Shown here one piece after another: positions 44,509-53,139 of a DNA stretch of 64,000 nt (position 1 is the stretch's first letter; each line of letters begins with the position of its first letter). The notes under the pieces were generated by a model. It had not been told where the DNA came from, did not search any database, and saw only the letters and a program-made list of their open reading frames with translations. This stretch comes from an uncultured Eubacteriales bacterium (GTDB lineage Bacteria; Bacillota; Clostridia; Peptostreptococcales; Anaerovoracaceae). The stretch covers positions 1 to 64,000 of the forward strand of contig OMZI01000018.1 of NCBI GenBank assembly GCA_900315485.1, read 5' to 3'. The translations under genes and the position numbers were made by a program.

Positions 44509-45795
44509 CTATCCTTCCTGCATCCCTGCTTCTCTTCTGTGCTCCATTATCCTTGAGGCAAGACCTTCTGCTCCGGTAAAGCCTTCAGCAGCAAGCTTTT
44601 CCACTGCGGTTCCCAGCGCCGGTCCAAAGCCCGCCGACAGGTCAACATACCTCTTCATGAATATCTTCCTGTTGAGCCCGATCTCATCGCAGGCCCTCTC
44701 AAACTGTTCCCTGCCGATGCGGTCCCATTCGATCTCTCCGCCGATGGCAAACGCCATCTGCCTTGAATGTGAGTCGTATACTACCGTGCTGAGTATATCG
44801 TATGCAGGAGCAAGCCTTACCGCATTCAGGTGCCGGTCGTATACAAGGGAAAAATTCTTGACATGCCCGTCGGTATTGCCTGACAGCCAGTGGAAAACGA
44901 TGATGTCCCACAGCTTCATCTGGTCCTCGATAGGATATGCCGATCTCCGCCTGAGCAGGTCAAACATCTGCTTCATGTATCCGCCGCCGGGTTTCTCATA
45001 CTTGTCGGCAGCAGCGATGCCCAGGGCCTGACCGAAGTCCTCCTGATGCAGTCTCAGAGGACAAGGCAGACCGGAGATCACATTTTCATAGCCTTCCAGC
45101 GTTCTGTCATATCTTTCCGTTGCGAACAGTACTCCCCCGTCGCCCTGAGCTCCGGTCATGATTATCCTGCTCTCCGCGATGCTGATTCCCAGCAGTGATG
45201 CAGTCTGAAGTGCGAGCTGCTCGTTTTCGACAACATGATCATATCTTATGTGGCTCTGCTTGAGGATGTGCGTGCTGGGTGCACTGCCTACCGGAAGATA
45301 CCACTTGCCGTCTTCCGCAAGGTAAGCCCCTATTTTGCCCGAAGCACCTGTCAGTGAGAGATGCGCCTCCACAACCAGGTCAGCTGATGTTGTAGCGCCC
45401 TCAGATGCCAGCCTGAACATCATGTCCGGATCCAGCTCTCTGTATTCAGGTTCAGCTGTAGTATATTGCTCTCCTCTCAGCTGTATGGCGCCCAGACACT
45501 CAGATCCCAGCATTTCCAGTATGGAGAGGTAGTCATTTGCATCGGTCCTGTTGTTCTCAGCTACAGTACGCCTCAGAAAGCCCTCAGGCAGCAGCCCCTC
45601 GAAGAAGCTCCTTGTCTTCTCAGGACCGTACGGCTCATCCGTAAGAGGCATACTGATAGAGATGGCCCTTGCCGTATCCTGCGCAAGATAGTCATCAGAA
45701 TATCTGAAGGTCGCCGAGTATTCTGAGTCTCCCTCAATGATCCCGACTTCCCTCATCCTTCCTTCTATTTCTACAGAAACATAAAGTCTTCTCAT
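44509..45795 (-). CDS. hipA: HipA-like toxin kinase
   Basis: A 428-residue Ser/Thr kinase of the HipA type. The N-terminal subdomain (RSFFEGLLPEGFLRR, ECLGAIQL) is followed by the nucleotide loop LTGASGKIGAYL and the catalytic region FHWLSGNTDGHVKNFSLVYD, LAPAYDILST with DFG-like aspartate. In E. coli, HipA phosphorylates glutamyl-tRNA synthetase and causes persistence; the target here is unknown. The antitoxin gene is 49 bases upstream. All kinase residues seem present, so it is probably active. Confidence 0.92.
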   Translation of the reverse strand: MRRLYVSVEIEGRMREVGIIEGDSEYSATFRYSDDYLAQDTARAISISMPLTDEPYGPEKTRSFFEGLLPEGFLRRTVAENNRTDANDYLSILEMLGSECLGAIQLRGEQYTTAEPEYRELDPDMMFRLASEGATTSADLVVEAHLSLTGASGKIGAYLAEDGKWYLPVGSAPSTHILKQSHIRYDHVVENEQLALQTASLLGISIAESRIIMTGAQGDGGVLFATERYDRTLEGYENVISGLPCPLRLHQEDFGQALGIAAADKYEKPGGGYMKQMFDLLRRRSAYPIEDQMKLWDIIVFHWLSGNTDGHVKNFSLVYDRHLNAVRLAPAYDILSTVVYDSHSRQMAFAIGGEIEWDRIGREQFERACDEIGLNRKIFMKRYVDLSAGFGPALGTAVEKLAAEGFTGAEGLASRIMEHRREAGMQEG

Positions 45796-45844
45796 TGTTT
45801 ATCACTTTTCTTCCGCTTCACAGAATAAGACGCATAACTGTCTG

Positions 45845-46063
45845 TTACTCGCCCCTCCTGCTCATCTTGATATCCATCCCGAGCAGACTGATGACCTCCA
45901 TCATCTTGCCAACCTGGATCGTCTCCTTGCCGTTCTCAAGTTCAGAGAGAAAGCTCGCGCTGACGCCTGCATAGTCTGCAAGGAAAGCCTGCGTATATCC
46001 GAGTTCCTTGCGCCTGGCTCTTATCGCTCTGCCGAGCTCTTTCATGTCGTGTACTGTGTGCAT
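45845..46063 (-). CDS. hipB: HipB-like antitoxin, XRE helix-turn-helix
   Basis: A 72-residue DNA-binding protein: RAIRARRKELGYTQAFLADY, then the recognition helix VSASFLSELENGKETIQVGK, and LLGMDIKMSRRGE at the end. It is the expected antitoxin and autorepressor of hipA. The start ATG is preceded by GGGGGGAACT. A strong promoter overlapped by an inverted repeat lies about 70-120 bases upstream, which suits autorepression. Confidence 0.92.
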   Translation of the reverse strand: MHTVHDMKELGRAIRARRKELGYTQAFLADYAGVSASFLSELENGKETIQVGKMMEVISLLGMDIKMSRRGE

Positions 46064-46129
46064 AGTTCCCCCCGGGATGCATTACTATATATCGTCGTTC
46101 GCCTATATTCGCCAAAATGAGCAATCAAA

Positions 46130-46189
46130 ATAGCCGTTCGACTATAATTGATCTGTTTCAATTATAATTTCGTCGAACGGCTATGTCAA
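46130..46189 (-). promoter_or_regulatory. Promoter with overlapping operator of hipBA
   Basis: TTGACA (46184-46189), 17 bases, TATAAT (46161-46166): full consensus. The arms ATAGCCGTTCGAC (46130-46142) and GTCGAACGGCTAT (46172-46184) are perfect complements, with TATAATTGA/TCAATTATA inside; a degenerate further half-site, CGTCGTTCGCCTAT, is at 46093-46106. A HipB dimer bound here would cover both promoter boxes. Confidence 0.85.
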
Positions 46190-46230
46190 TCTGGTTGCTT
46201 ATGCCTGCATTGCTGCAGCGCATCTCACTG

Positions 46231-47328
46231 TTACGGCTCGCAGTATCCGCACGGAACGTATCCCTGGTCTGTAAGCTCCTTCCGGGTAGCTGTTACTTCC
46301 ATGCGGTTCTTCTTATATATACTCTGAGCGCCTTCGCATGTAGGATAGTGGAAAACACCTGATCTCTTATTCACGACATACAGCCTCGGCTCCTGCTGAG
46401 CCTGCTCCTCAGTAGTGACTACTCCATTGACGTAATTGATCTCAGCGCCCGGTGTCACATTGAAGCAGTATACATTGAAGGACATTCCCTTGCCCTGATC
46501 CTCGCAGGACCATACGGTCATCTGCACTCCTCTCGGTATCAGCTCATTTCCGCTGAACAGAGGTCTGGACATGTACAGGACATGGTTGCCTGTGTTCCAG
46601 ATATAGTGCTCCACCTCTTCCTCGAGAGGTCTCATTCCGTCATGGTTGAGATAGTGAGTTCCCGTCACAAGGTTCCTCTCATTGGCGTTTTCATCGCTGA
46701 GAGCCCATGCTATCAGGTGGCATCTCTCCCAGTTCTGGGCCTTGGCCCAGCCGCTTGGATGTATCCTGGAAATATCCCCTCTTTCGGTTCCTTCAGCAGG
46801 CATCGTCTCCTCACCGAGACATCCGTATGCGACAGTGCACCGGCCGAGTCCGTCGAGCTCGCCGTAATACTCATAAGGATTGAGCTTGCCGCTCTCGATC
46901 TTACCCGCTTTGCTTCCCTCTGTCTTCCATGTGCCGCCGTCACTTACAAGCCCTGCGCGACTGTAGACATCATCCGGGAAATCCGGCGTGTTCCCGTTAA
47001 CGGTCACGTAGTGATCCCCGTTATATTCAGGCAGTGCAGAAGAATCGAGATCCGGGACATCTTCTGAGTTCCCGGCTCTTTCAGATGCTCCGTCCGATGA
47101 AGAGCCGGTACTGTTTCCTGCCTCTTCGCTGCCTGAACCGTCCTGCTCCTCTGCGCTTTGCTCCATGAAGTACCTGTCCCTGAGCCCCTTGACCGCAGGA
47201 TTGTCAGTCACCATGAACCAGAAGAAGCTCAGCATAAGTACAAGCAAAACAGCAAGAGCCAGCCTGCGCTGGCTCCCGTTATTGCTGCTGTTATTCTGAT
47301 TTCCGCTGTTCCGGTTGTTTTTACCCAT
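46231..47328 (-). CDS. Membrane-anchored DNA/RNA non-specific endonuclease
   Basis: A 365-residue exported nuclease. An Asn/Ser-rich start is followed by one membrane helix (LALAVLLVLMLSFFWFMV, about residues 23-40) and a Ser/Gly/Glu-rich linker. The EndA/NUC1-type catalytic region is NWERCHLIAWALS with ENANERNLVTGTHYLN; the family's DRGH box reads ERCH here, as in many clostridial members. The C-terminal 40 residues carry a separate Cys/His module (FHYPTC...PCGYC) like the Ada-type zinc site. A role in DNA uptake or nutrient scavenging is possible. Confidence 0.88.
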   Translation of the reverse strand: MGKNNRNSGNQNNSSNNGSQRRLALAVLLVLMLSFFWFMVTDNPAVKGLRDRYFMEQSAEEQDGSGSEEAGNSTGSSSDGASERAGNSEDVPDLDSSALPEYNGDHYVTVNGNTPDFPDDVYSRAGLVSDGGTWKTEGSKAGKIESGKLNPYEYYGELDGLGRCTVAYGCLGEETMPAEGTERGDISRIHPSGWAKAQNWERCHLIAWALSDENANERNLVTGTHYLNHDGMRPLEEEVEHYIWNTGNHVLYMSRPLFSGNELIPRGVQMTVWSCEDQGKGMSFNVYCFNVTPGAEINYVNGVVTTEEQAQQEPRLYVVNKRSGVFHYPTCEGAQSIYKKNRMEVTATRKELTDQGYVPCGYCEP

Positions 47329-47369
47329 ACAGTTCAGATTTCAGGTCAGATCTCACAGTCAGGCGGTTA

Positions 47370-48617
47370 TTAGTTGGTCTTGCGTGCCTGAGCCTCGAGA
47401 ACTTCGTCTGCGGACATTCCTGCGTTTGCAGCGATGCCGAGCATCTTGTCCTTGAGCTCCTGCTCGATCTTGGCAAGTTCCTTCTCAGCGTTAGCTCTTG
47501 CAACCTTGCCGTCTGCCTGGATCTGGATGATCTCGTCGAGAGCTCCGATGAGCTGCTGGTTGGTGTGCTGGAGTGTCTCGATGTCTACGATACCTCTCTC
47601 GCTTGCCTTTGCTGTCTCAACTGTGCTCTGGTGGAGTGCCTCTGCATTCTTTCTGAGCATCTCGTTGGTAGCCTCTGTTACAGCATTCTGAGCCTCGATA
47701 GCCTTCTGTGTATGATAGTTGTTCAGAGCCAGTACCATCTGTGTCTTCCACATAGGAATTACATTGATGATGGTCGAGTGGATCTTCTCGGACATGATAG
47801 TGTCTGAGTTCTGTACCATTCTGATCTCAGGTGCGGACTGCAGGCATACAGTTCTTGAGAGCTCAAGGTCATAGAGCTTCTTCTCGAATCTTGTGATCAT
47901 GTCTGCATAATCCTGAGCTGCCTGTGCGTCTTCAGGTGAGTTGCTCTCCTTAGCCTTGGCCTGGAGTTCAGGCAGAGTCACCTCTCTTGCCTTCTCAAGA
48001 GCAAGCTTTCCTGCTTCGATGTACATCGATACTTCCTTGAAGTACAGCTTGTTCTTGTCATAGAGCTTGTCAAGCTGAACGATGTCCTTAAGGAGCTGCT
48101 CTTCATGTCCCTCAAGAAGCTTGACGAGTCTGTCGATATTAGCCTCAGTTGTGCTGTACTGGGCTTTCATCTTCTCAAAGTTCTTCTCAGCGCTTCCGAA
48201 GATCTTCGAAAGGAATCCCTTCTTCTCTTCCTCAGTGCTGCTCTTGAGCTCAACGATGAGGGATGTGAGCACCTGGCCGGTCTCTCCCATGTCCTTGCCT
48301 CTTACGCTTGCGAGAGCTCCGTCAGCAAAATCTGAAACCTTGCGCTGTGCACTTGCTCCGTAGCTGAGAACAGCGTTGCTGTCTGTGATGTCGATCTTCT
48401 CAGCGACTGACTTGATCTGTCTCTGCTCATCAGGAGTGAACTTTGCAAGAGAGTTCTCCTCTGCAGCAGGCTTTGCCTCAGCTTCAAGATCGATGATAGG
48501 CATCTCAGCGATAGCTGCAGCTGCTTCCTGTACTTCAGTAATCTGATCTGCAACCTCTTCTGTTAACGAAGTTGTCTCTTCCTTGACCATTTCAGGTGTC
48601 ATTTCGAAATCTGCCAT
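47370..48617 (-). CDS. telA: TelA-family protein (toxic anion resistance)
   Basis: A 415-residue, largely helical cytoplasmic protein of the TelA/KlaA family. Diagnostic parts: ALVVKL-type helices replaced here by DTIMSEKIHSTIINVIPMWK, TQMVLALNNYHTQKAIEAQN, and the end NAGMSADEVLEAQ. Relatives are linked to tellurite and lantibiotic tolerance and membrane stress. It is 103 bases downstream of an XpaC-like gene on the same strand, the usual pairing in Firmicutes. Confidence 0.93.
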   Translation of the reverse strand: MADFEMTPEMVKEETTSLTEEVADQITEVQEAAAAIAEMPIIDLEAEAKPAAEENSLAKFTPDEQRQIKSVAEKIDITDSNAVLSYGASAQRKVSDFADGALASVRGKDMGETGQVLTSLIVELKSSTEEEKKGFLSKIFGSAEKNFEKMKAQYSTTEANIDRLVKLLEGHEEQLLKDIVQLDKLYDKNKLYFKEVSMYIEAGKLALEKAREVTLPELQAKAKESNSPEDAQAAQDYADMITRFEKKLYDLELSRTVCLQSAPEIRMVQNSDTIMSEKIHSTIINVIPMWKTQMVLALNNYHTQKAIEAQNAVTEATNEMLRKNAEALHQSTVETAKASERGIVDIETLQHTNQQLIGALDEIIQIQADGKVARANAEKELAKIEQELKDKMLGIAANAGMSADEVLEAQARKTN

Positions 48618-48720
48618 CTTTTGTCCTCCCTGCCCGGGCCCCCCGAGCCTTTTGATGCACCCGTTTCCCCGGGCTGTATGTTATTAGATATGTGCAAGGC
48701 TCTCCGCCTTAATTAATTGT

Positions 48721-50334
48721 TTAGAGATCGAAATCCGAGTCAAGCAGACCCTTGTTTGCCAGTGTTGTCTGCAGCATCTTGATATCTGTGGAAATATCCA
48801 TGATATCATCCTCATGCAGTCTCCCCAGCAGGTTCTCGGAAGCTTCAGCTACAGAATCGATGAGACTGATAAGCTGCTTCTTGATATCTGCTGCCTGCTC
48901 CTCGAGATAGTTCGGATTGGCGTTCATCTCGAGCGGACTCTCGTTGATATTCTCCTCTTTGCTCTCTCTGCCGAGATTAGCAATCTTCTCGTTGTACTCA
49001 TCAGTCAGGCGTACGACTTCAGGATAGTACTTCTCTCTGAACTCCTTGACCTGGTCTGTGAGATCCGGCCTCTCTTCGATACGCTTGTCGATCTTCCCGG
49101 TGATCGTCCTCAGAGTTCTCAGCTTGGCCTTGATCTCGGAATCATCCGTCATCGTGATCAGATCGTCGATGGACTCAGGAACGACGCCCTTATCTCTTGC
49201 AGCTTTGCGCTTTGCTGTCCTGTTGGCAGCTGCCGTCTTCTCTACAGACTCAAGAGGCACACCGTTCTTGGTCATGACGAGAAGCCTGTTGTTGAAGTCG
49301 ATGTATGCGTTCGGGAAGAAGCCTGCTACGATCATCTGCTGCAGATCATCTGCTACCTTCTCCACCGGCCTTCCGACGTATGCAGCAAGATCGTCAAGGG
49401 AAGTGTTGCCCTTGTAGTTGATCCTTGCTTCATAAGCGCGTATGCGTTTTGCCCTTATATTGCTGAAAATCTTGAGCCCTGCTCCAAGCAAGCCCAGCGC
49501 ACCCGCTATTATGGTGTACTGCGCGATCGAAGCCGGATCGCCGGACGAACCGAGAGCTGCCATTGCGAACAAAGCTGCACCGACTACAGACCATACCGCA
49601 CCTGTGGACTTTCCGAGTCTCATCTTGTTGAGCTTCTTGTCTGTTCTGCGCTTAGTGTATGTCTTGCCGACGCTTCCCTGGCCCTGAGATCTCTGAGCCT
49701 GTCTCTGCATCTGCGAATTGGTCTGTCTAGTTGTGGTTGTTCTTGTGTTGACCTGACCGTTGCGCTTGGTGGTAGTGGTAGTCGTGGTTGTCTTGGTCCC
49801 GCTAGGAGTCCTTGTTGTTGTCGTCTTGGTTACCGTGGTCTCAGGCATTCCGCCTGTACCGAAGAGCTCTCCGAGTACGCCGCCGCTTCCGTCAGCACCT
49901 GTTACCATCTCGCCGAGTTCTCTGAGATCCTGCATTGCAGATCCCACAGAATCATCGCTTACAGGCCCCTCATAAGACACATCGGATATTTCATAATCTA
50001 CCGACTCAGAGAACATCACAAAAGAGATGCTCCTGACATCAGCAGGGATCGCTATCTTCGACCTGAAGTTCTTGGTCTCTCCGGCTGCCCATGAACCGGC
50101 TCTTATGGTCGCTGTCCCGATCTCCTGTCCCGTTGCCTTGTTCAGGATCTTGACCTTGAATGAAAAGTCATTAAAACTGAGGCCTGTTGTGTTTGTTACA
50201 GAGAATTTGTAACTGACCTTGCCATCCTCAAGCCTCTGAGTCTTCGTTGTGCTCTTGGCTGAATCCTTGAAATCCGTTTCGAACCAGTCCAGTACCTGAG
50301 CACGTTCTGTATCGTACATTGCTGCATTTGCCAT
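48721..50334 (-). CDS. XpaC-like membrane protein paired with TelA
   Basis: A 537-residue protein. The N-terminal third (about 1-130) is a beta-rich domain ending in SVDYEISDVSYEG. A long Thr/Arg/Gln-rich linker with runs of TTTTTTT follows (about 165-240). Two membrane helices (VWSVVGAALFAMAAL, YTIIAGALGLLGAGLKIF) come next, and the last third matches the XpaC region found beside telA (VGRPVEKVADDLQQMIVAGF, LEEQAADIKKQLISLIDS). The start is uncertain: ATGs at 50370, 50355 and 50334 are in frame. The fusion of an extra front domain to XpaC is uncommon in my recollection. Confidence 0.75.
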   Translation of the reverse strand: MANAAMYDTERAQVLDWFETDFKDSAKSTTKTQRLEDGKVSYKFSVTNTTGLSFNDFSFKVKILNKATGQEIGTATIRAGSWAAGETKNFRSKIAIPADVRSISFVMFSESVDYEISDVSYEGPVSDDSVGSAMQDLRELGEMVTGADGSGGVLGELFGTGGMPETTVTKTTTTRTPSGTKTTTTTTTTKRNGQVNTRTTTTRQTNSQMQRQAQRSQGQGSVGKTYTKRRTDKKLNKMRLGKSTGAVWSVVGAALFAMAALGSSGDPASIAQYTIIAGALGLLGAGLKIFSNIRAKRIRAYEARINYKGNTSLDDLAAYVGRPVEKVADDLQQMIVAGFFPNAYIDFNNRLLVMTKNGVPLESVEKTAAANRTAKRKAARDKGVVPESIDDLITMTDDSEIKAKLRTLRTITGKIDKRIEERPDLTDQVKEFREKYYPEVVRLTDEYNEKIANLGRESKEENINESPLEMNANPNYLEEQAADIKKQLISLIDSVAEASENLLGRLHEDDIMDISTDIKMLQTTLANKGLLDSDFDL

Positions 50335-50372
50335 AGTGTCTATGCCCCTTTCCATAGAAGCTTTCAGCATGT

Positions 50373-50406
50373 GCGTCCGTGCGGACGCTATACCAAATCC
50401 ATTATA
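50373..50406 (-). promoter_or_regulatory. Promoter -10 box and leader palindrome of the XpaC-like gene
   Basis: TATAAT at 50401-50406 on the minus strand lies in GGTATAATGG. GCGTCCG/CGGACGC, a 16-bp palindrome, is at 50373-50388, right where the transcript would begin. The -35 box is weak. Confidence 0.5.
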
Positions 50407-50463
50407 CCATAACTCATATATCCACTAGATAATTAGTTTTCCATTAGTAAACAGACATAATTG

Positions 50464-50489
50464 AAAAAGAGGCGCTCCCCGGGCGCCTC
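50464..50489 (-). terminator. Terminator of the lipoprotein gene
   Basis: GAGGCGC pairs with GCGCCTC around seven bases, followed by TTTTTCAA on the minus strand. Confidence 0.88.
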
Positions 50490-50520
50490 TCAGTATCATA
50501 TCATTCATGATCCGTTGTCA

Positions 50521-51135
50521 CTATTCTTCTTCCGGCTCGTCAAAACTCATCGCATAGTCGAGTATGACCTCACTGCCGTCTTCCGTAATGCCTACGATGT
50601 AGTATCCGTCTTCCTCCTCTATATTCTGGATCTCGACGAATGTATCCCTGTTGGCTACGTTATCGATAACAGCAAAAATATGATCTTCGACAAGCGCTCT
50701 TCCGTTCACAACTGAAATTGTGCCGTCCTTCATGAGCGCAACGATGGTCCTGTATCCGCCATTTCCGTAATCAGCTACGGCTACGTCCTCGACCTTGCCG
50801 CTCTCCTCGAAAGGATATACAGCCTGCGCATCATCCTTGATCTCGTTCTTCTTAAGGTCGTCAACAGGTACTATCGCAACAGAACCGTCATCATACAGAG
50901 TGATCGAATCGATCTGAAGTGGTTCCCTCGGTCCGAGGTCCTCGTCAACACCTTCAATGGTCTTGACTACCTCAGGAAGCTCCTCTGCAGGTTCTTCTTC
51001 AGCTGCCTCTTCAGTCTGAGTATCCGCTGAGGTATCTGCTGCTTCTTCCGCATCCTTCTTGCCGCATGAGCCCATGCACACCATAAGAACCAGCGCCAGC
51101 ATCAGTGCCAGTATCATCTTGATATTAGTCTTCAT
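50521..51135 (-). CDS. Predicted lipoprotein of unknown function
   Basis: A 204-residue protein with a lipoprotein signal (MILALMLALVLMVCMGSC, lipidated cysteine at about residue 24), an Ala/Glu/Thr-rich spacer, and a beta-rich domain (DSITLYDDGSVAIVPVDDLK, RTIVALMKDGTISVVNG, YYIVGITEDGSEVIL). The repeated DDGS/KDGT/EDGS turns suggest a small beta structure. The start is set by CGGAGGG six bases before ATGAAGACT; longer readings have no signal sequence at the front. No family is recognised. Confidence 0.75.
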   Translation of the reverse strand: MKTNIKMILALMLALVLMVCMGSCGKKDAEEAADTSADTQTEEAAEEEPAEELPEVVKTIEGVDEDLGPREPLQIDSITLYDDGSVAIVPVDDLKKNEIKDDAQAVYPFEESGKVEDVAVADYGNGGYRTIVALMKDGTISVVNGRALVEDHIFAVIDNVANRDTFVEIQNIEEEDGYYIVGITEDGSEVILDYAMSFDEPEEE

Positions 51136-51303
51136 TCTCATCCCTCCGGAATATATAGATATCAGCATATGCCTGCAGCCCCCTCGGCACATACCGCTTA
51201 ATTCATTTCACTTGTCGAATTGTAACACAAGCTTGCCCCCATTGATATGGTCAAAGTTCAATAATATTGTGAATATTTTTTCACAATAAATATCTGCGTT
51301 AAC

Positions 51304-51343
51304 AAAAAAGATGACAATGAGAACCGTCCCCATTGTCATCTTT
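51304..51343 (-). terminator. REP-like hairpin acting as liv operon terminator
   Basis: AAAGATGACAATG pairs with CATTGTCATCTTT around an 11-base loop. On the minus strand the loop reads GGGACGGTTCT and the stem runs into TTTTTTG. It is 25 bases past the livF stop and shares its loop with 20469-20501 and 43475-43505. Confidence 0.85.
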
Positions 51344-51367
51344 AAATTCATTTCAGTGCGTAAGCCG

Positions 51368-52078
51368 CTAGCCTCCGAGGTATGCTTTCTTGACCTCTTC
51401 GGACTGTGCGAGTTCTGCTCCTGTTCCGGAGAGTGTGATCCTTCCGGTCTCGATTACGTATGCTCTGTGAGCTACGGAAAGTGCCATCTGAGCGTTCTGC
51501 TCTACAAGGAGGATCGTGGTTCCTGCCTTGTTGAGGTTCTGGATGATCTCGAAGATCTGGTCTACGAGGATCGGGGCCAGTCCCATTGACGGCTCGTCGA
51601 GCATCAGCAGTCTCGGATCGGACATCAGAGCTCTTCCCATGGCCAGCATCTGCTGCTCGCCGCCGGAGAGGGTTCCTGCGATCTGCTTTGTTCTCTCCTT
51701 GAGCCTCGGGAACTGCTCATATACATACTCGAGGTTATGAGCTATCCTGTCAGGCTTTGATACGAATGCTCCCATCTGAAGATTCTCTTCTACTGTCATG
51801 CCCTGGAAGATACGTCTTCCTTCAGGTACATGGGATATTCCCTTCTCAACGATCTTGTGAGCAGGCGTTCTTGCAATGGAGCTGCCGAGGAATTCAATGT
51901 CTCCCGTCTTGCTTCTCATAAGTCCGGAAACAGTGTGAAGGGTGGTCGACTTACCTGCGCCGTTGGCACCGATAAGAGTTACGATCTCGCCCTTGTTGAC
52001 GTCGAAGGAGATGCCCTTGATGGCATGGATCGCGCCATAGTATACGTTAATGTTCTTAATGGTCAGTACAGATCCCAT
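51368..52078 (-). CDS. livF: Branched-chain amino acid ABC transporter ATPase LivF
   Basis: A 236-residue ATPase. Walker A GANGAGKSTTLHTVSG, signature LSGGEQQMLAMGRALMSDPR, Walker B LLMLDEPSMGLAPILV, and the end ELAQSEEVKKAYLGG match LivF. It is last in the livKHMGF order, and its ATG overlaps the livG stop by one base. It powers import of Leu, Ile, Val or related compounds by the LivHM channel. Confidence 0.95.
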   Translation of the reverse strand: MGSVLTIKNINVYYGAIHAIKGISFDVNKGEIVTLIGANGAGKSTTLHTVSGLMRSKTGDIEFLGSSIARTPAHKIVEKGISHVPEGRRIFQGMTVEENLQMGAFVSKPDRIAHNLEYVYEQFPRLKERTKQIAGTLSGGEQQMLAMGRALMSDPRLLMLDEPSMGLAPILVDQIFEIIQNLNKAGTTILLVEQNAQMALSVAHRAYVIETGRITLSGTGAELAQSEEVKKAYLGG

Positions 52079-53139
52079 TATTTCTCCTCCTTTCTGTCGT
52101 GTCCCTCATCAGGCTTAGGAGCGACCTTGGAAGCAACAGTACCGATCTTGTATGCTGCCTCGATGTCCTTCTCCTCCTCTTCCTCTTCTTCGTTCATCTT
52201 GCCCCTGCTCTTGCCGAGGTAAGCTTCGATTACCTTAGGGTTGCTCTGGATCTCTGCAGGTCCGCCCTTGGCTATAGTTCTGCCGTAGTTAAGAACGGCA
52301 ATGCCCTCGCAGATATTCATTACAAGGCTCATGTCGTGCTCGATCAGAAGGATGGCGATCTCAAATCTGTCCCTGATCTCCCTGATGGTATCCATCAGTT
52401 CAGCTGTCTCCGAAGGATTCATGCCGGCAGCCGGCTCGTCAAGAAGAAGCAGTCTCGGCTTGGTAGCCAGAGCTCTCATGATCTCGAGTCTTCTCTGAGC
52501 ACCGTACGGAAGCGATCCCGCCCTGTAGTCTGCAGTCTTGGTCATGCCGAAGATCTTGAGGTACTTCATCGCCTCCTTATGGATGCGCTCTTCCTCTCTG
52601 CGGTACTTAGGTGTATGCAGCATTCCGTCGATCAGACCGTAGTCTGTCGTGTGGTGCAAAGCGGTTTTGATATTCTCTTCTACAGTCAGTTTGTCGAAGA
52701 GACGGATGTTCTGGAAAGTACGCGCCATTCCTGCCCTGTTGATGTCAACAGTGCTCATTCCCTTGGTGCTCTTGCCGTTGAAGATGATATCTCCTCTGGT
52801 AGGTTCATATACCTTGGTCAGCATGTTGAAAATAGTGGTCTTGCCGGCACCGTTAGGTCCGATAAGTCCTGCGATCTCTCTGCGGCCGATGGCGATACTG
52901 AAATCGTCTACAGCAGTAAGTCCGCCGAAATCGATTCCAAGGCCCTTTACCTCAAGGATCGGTGATCTGTCCTTGTCTCTTTCCTGCAGGATAGTCTCAG
53001 TGACAGATTCCTGGTCATGCTCCTTGGCATCTACGAATACGGCACGTCCGCCGACGTTGTCGTTGTAGTAGATGTCCTGTCTGTTTTCATAACCGTGACC
53101 GGTATCGGTGGTCTCAACGTATTTCTTATCGTCTGCCAT
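52078..53139 (-). CDS. livG: Branched-chain amino acid ABC transporter ATPase LivG, extended
   Basis: A 353-residue protein; LivG is normally near 255. The ATPase core runs from about residue 61 (PILEVKGLGIDFGG) through Walker A IGPNGAGKTTIFNMLTKV (94-102), signature LPYGAQRRLEIMRALATKPR, Walker B LLLLDEPAAGMNPSE, to EAYLGK near 310. Before it are about 60 polar residues (KKYVETTDTGHGYENRQDIY), and after it about 43 residues beginning NEEEEEEEKD and ending DEGHDRKEEK. Neither extension matches a domain I know. The gene is in its usual place between livM and livF. Confidence 0.93.
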   Translation of the reverse strand: MADDKKYVETTDTGHGYENRQDIYYNDNVGGRAVFVDAKEHDQESVTETILQERDKDRSPILEVKGLGIDFGGLTAVDDFSIAIGRREIAGLIGPNGAGKTTIFNMLTKVYEPTRGDIIFNGKSTKGMSTVDINRAGMARTFQNIRLFDKLTVEENIKTALHHTTDYGLIDGMLHTPKYRREEERIHKEAMKYLKIFGMTKTADYRAGSLPYGAQRRLEIMRALATKPRLLLLDEPAAGMNPSETAELMDTIREIRDRFEIAILLIEHDMSLVMNICEGIAVLNYGRTIAKGGPAEIQSNPKVIEAYLGKSRGKMNEEEEEEEKDIEAAYKIGTVASKVAPKPDEGHDRKEEK

